From Willaertia magna (Eukaryota; Heterolobosea; Eutetramitea; Acrasida; Naegleriidae): DNA of 27,842 bases. Shown piece after piece: positions 26,022 to 27,842 of this stretch. A program made the translations under genes and the position numbers. The stretch is taken from positions 1 through 27,842 of the forward strand of contig CADWAF010000460.1 in NCBI GenBank assembly GCA_902984215.1, in the 5' to 3' direction. Position 1 is the stretch's first letter; every line of letters begins with the position of its first letter. The notes under the pieces were generated by a model that did no database searches, was not told the DNA's origin, and was given only the letters and a program-made list of their open reading frames with translations.

Positions 26022-27035
26022 TTATAAATAAGGTTTAATTGTTTCTTCACAAATTTTCATTACATCATTTGCTACTTTTTCATTATTTGCAATAGGATAA
26101 ACATTACCAACTTTGCACCGATCGAAATAATTGCCATTCATTCCTTCAACAGATTTAGAACATGCTAAATGTAAAGTATTTTGACTTCCTTGTTCAACAT
26201 TCTTAAAGAATAAATACTGTAAGAAAAAGAAACCAATATTTAAATACCATGGCATTGTTCTGGTAAGGCTCGTACGAATAGCACCTGGATGTAAACAATT
26301 AATTGTTACATTACTATTATTTAATTGTTTACCAAAATATTTAGTTTGATAAATATTACAACATTTTGTAAAGCCATATTGTTTGTTTGTTGAAATAAAA
26401 TTATTCTTATTAAAATGTGTAATTGGTTCTGTAATAAACTCTTTAACTGAATGATCTTTAAAATCATTATCATTTACAAACATGTGTGCAGAAGATGCAA
26501 CAATTACAATTCTATTCTTTTCTATTTGGTTATTATCTCTTTCTTCTAATTTAGGTAATAATAATTTAATTAATAAATGATGTCCTAAGACATTTGATTG
26601 AAACATTTCTTCAAATCCATCTTTAGTAAATCTATAAGCTAAAGTAGAACAACCAGCATTACATATTAGAATATTTAATTTTAAATTTAATTTTAAAAAT
26701 TCATTTACAAAATCCTTAACACTTTGTAATTGACATAAATCTAATTTTAAATAAATTAATTTCCCAACATTTTTACTTTCTTTATTTTCTTCAATAATTT
26801 CTTTCATTGCTTCTTTTGTACGTTCTTCATTTCTACATCCTAATATTACAGTAGCTCCTTGTCTGTATAATATTCCAGCTGTGTATTTACCGATACCTGT
26901 ATTTGCACCAGTGATTATTATTACTTTATTAGTTAAATTTTCTTTAGTGCCATCTGTGTAAACACCAACTACACAAGCATATCTTACAATTAAATAGATA
27001 ATTGCTGTCAATAAAAAGATCCACAAAAGAATCAT
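26022..27035 (-). CDS. short-chain dehydrogenase/reductase, retinol-dehydrogenase-like
   Basis: A 337-aa single ORF; the ATG follows an A-tract. Short-chain dehydrogenases carry out NAD(P)-dependent oxidation or reduction of alcohols, retinoids, sterols or lipids. An N-terminal hydrophobic helix (3-25) should anchor it to a membrane, probably the ER. The Rossmann motif TGANTGIG is at 42-49, GCRNEER at 66-72 (the Arg suggests NADP preference), LDL at 98-100 and CNAG at 125-128. The catalytic residues are Ser181/182 in VASSAH, Tyr220 and Lys224 in YGFTK, with Asn149 in QSNVLGHHLL. HPGAIRTSLTR follows. The set of motifs fits the RDH11-14/WWOX-like group. The substrate cannot be told from sequence. 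The gene is head to head with the PB1-kinase, with 170 nt between starts. Confidence 0.9.
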   Translation of the reverse strand: MILLWIFLLTAIIYLIVRYACVVGVYTDGTKENLTNKVIIITGANTGIGKYTAGILYRQGATVILGCRNEERTKEAMKEIIEENKESKNVGKLIYLKLDLCQLQSVKDFVNEFLKLNLKLNILICNAGCSTLAYRFTKDGFEEMFQSNVLGHHLLIKLLLPKLEERDNNQIEKNRIVIVASSAHMFVNDNDFKDHSVKEFITEPITHFNKNNFISTNKQYGFTKCCNIYQTKYFGKQLNNSNVTINCLHPGAIRTSLTRTMPWYLNIGFFFLQYLFFKNVEQGSQNTLHLACSKSVEGMNGNYFDRCKVGNVYPIANNEKVANDVMKICEETIKPYL

Positions 27036-27205
27036 TTTTTTTTAATTTTCCAACTAATTTTTTTTAATTTTTTAATTGATGTATGATCCTGATGTTGTAA
27101 ATCTTGTGATGAACTACATGTAAAACCCGCCAATTTTTGTCAATAAACAAACAAAAGATGGGTAGTTCAGAGAGGTGATAGATAATAACTTGTTCACTAA
27201 AAAAT
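27036..27205. promoter_or_regulatory. divergent intergenic region between dehydrogenase and PB1-kinase
   Basis: These 170 nt hold two T/A-tracts near 27040-27075 and a mixed stretch at 27080-27180. Both promoters must lie here. No recognisable factor site is seen. Confidence 0.4.
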
Positions 27206-27842
27206 ATGTCTATTCGATTACTTCTTTCATTTAATGATAAAAATTTACCTTTGAAATTAAATAAAAGTCCATTACCTTCATTTGATGAATTTTATGAATC
27301 AATTAAAACTAAATTAAAGAATAATATTACATCAGATGCTACAATTACATTAGAATATTTTGATGAATCTTTATCTTGTAATATTTCATTAGAAGATGAT
27401 GATGGATTACAAGATTTAATTGATTATTGTGAACAACAAAATCTATCAAGTATTAAAATTACAATTACATCAAATACAAGTGTAAATAGTAATAGTATTA
27501 GTAATAGTTCTAATAGTACTAATAGTCGTGGTAGTAATAACAGTAGTACGAATAGTCAATCCAATTCTAATAATAACAACAAATCATTTAAAAGTTTGTC
27601 AGGAAATAGTGGATCATCCTCTTTTGGAAATAGTAATAACAATGGAATGAATAGTGGATTATCATTAATGGAATTATTAGAAGAGAAATATAGTGATATT
27701 GTATTCTTAGATAAAGGTGGATTTGGAAGGTAAGTAATAATAATTAAATAGTAATTAAAATTAAATAATAAAATAGTGTGTATAGAGCTACTTCTTATCA
27801 AACAAATAGATCTGTAGCTATTAAAATAATTGAAGTTGAAGA
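27206..27842 (+). CDS. PB1-domain protein kinase, 5' part (two exons visible)
   Basis: Exons 27206-27729 and 27777-27842 are joined across a 47-nt intron (GTAAGT donor, TAG acceptor); the gene continues beyond the window, so at least 196 codons are visible. Residues 2-86 form a PB1-like domain. Its OPCA-type acidic stretch (YFDESLSCNISLEDDDGLQD) could bind the basic face of another PB1. A Ser/Asn-rich linker of about 65 residues follows. The kinase starts with LDKGGFGSVYRAT, whose Gly-rich loop is completed exactly by the splice, and VAIKIIEVE with the ATP-binding Lys. PB1 plus kinase occurs in MEKK2/3, atypical PKC and various protist kinases; the visible part of the kinase suggests an STE-like group but cannot settle it. 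Confidence 0.85.
27481..27560. repeat. AGT/AAT trinucleotide-rich tract coding for a Ser/Asn linker
   Basis: Alternating AGT and AAT codons, often as AATAGT, encode the Ser/Asn linker between PB1 and kinase domains. The tract is irregular, but slippage-prone sequence of this kind often varies in length between strains. Confidence 0.55.

Noticed and set aside
1..27842. Mobile elements, CRISPR arrays, viral genes or a multi-gene defence system
   Set aside because: No transposase, reverse transcriptase, integrase, terminal repeat pair or regularly spaced repeat was seen; all genes look like ordinary eukaryotic nuclear genes.

Overview
This window is nuclear DNA of an AT-rich, gene-dense unicellular eukaryote. 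The gene content shows it: an ESCRT-III subunit, a DYRK kinase, a neuronal-calcium-sensor-type EF-hand protein, a GATA factor, a GH38 alpha-mannosidase and a PB1-kinase. Eleven GT-AG introns can be placed (one of them, at 25450-25528, is tentative), and nearly all are only 40-52 nt long with GTAAGT or GTATGT donors. TAA, TAG and TGA all serve as stops, so the code looks standard. Most start codons follow directly on an A-tract. Flagellar-type hints (a DPY30-like protein, an IQ protein, an RPxSA-repeat protein) would fit a heterolobosean amoeboflagellate of the Naegleria/Willaertia kind. A dictyostelid-like amoebozoan cannot be excluded, and the taxonomic placement is inference.

Layout, left to right. 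1-592 is gene-free, very AT-rich DNA. At 593-3599 a membrane gamma-glutamyltransferase (-) and a glutathione S-transferase-like gene (+) sit head to head, so two glutathione-pathway genes share a 237-nt promoter region. At 3600-6873 lie an RPxSA-motif protein (-) and a three-repeat, probably beta-trefoil protein (+). At 6985-10193 are a DYRK-family kinase (three exons, +) and the ESCRT-III subunit VPS24/CHMP3 (-). At 10459-13180 are a small unknown protein, a DPY30-motif protein and an IQ-motif protein. At 13354-19406 are a membrane protein with a degenerate serine-beta-lactamase-like ectodomain (+) and a four-exon GH38 alpha-mannosidase (-); the two share a palindromic poly(A) signal. At 19514-22354 are a five-exon NCS-like calcium sensor (-), a GATA zinc-finger protein (-), a 65-codon coiled-coil ORF without an ATG (+) and a basic, nuclear-looking protein (-). 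At 22539-25895 are a PPR/TPR-like helical-repeat protein (+), an Asn/Ser-rich protein (+) and an acidic/basic nuclear protein with a frame break or unusual intron (-). At 26022-27842 are a short-chain dehydrogenase (-) and the 5' part of a PB1-domain kinase (+), which runs off the window.

There is no sign of mobile elements, CRISPR arrays, rRNA or recognisable tRNA. I do not see a multi-gene system comparable to a bacterial defence island. The most unusual material is: (a) the beta-lactamase-like membrane protein that has lost both catalytic motifs; (b) the GH38 enzyme with a C-terminal membrane anchor and acidic stalk; (c) the unassigned three-repeat protein; and (d) the compact gene ends, with stop codons that touch or overlap and poly(A) signals that overlap stop codons. 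Spliced gene models were built by hand from splice consensus, reading frame and family conservation.
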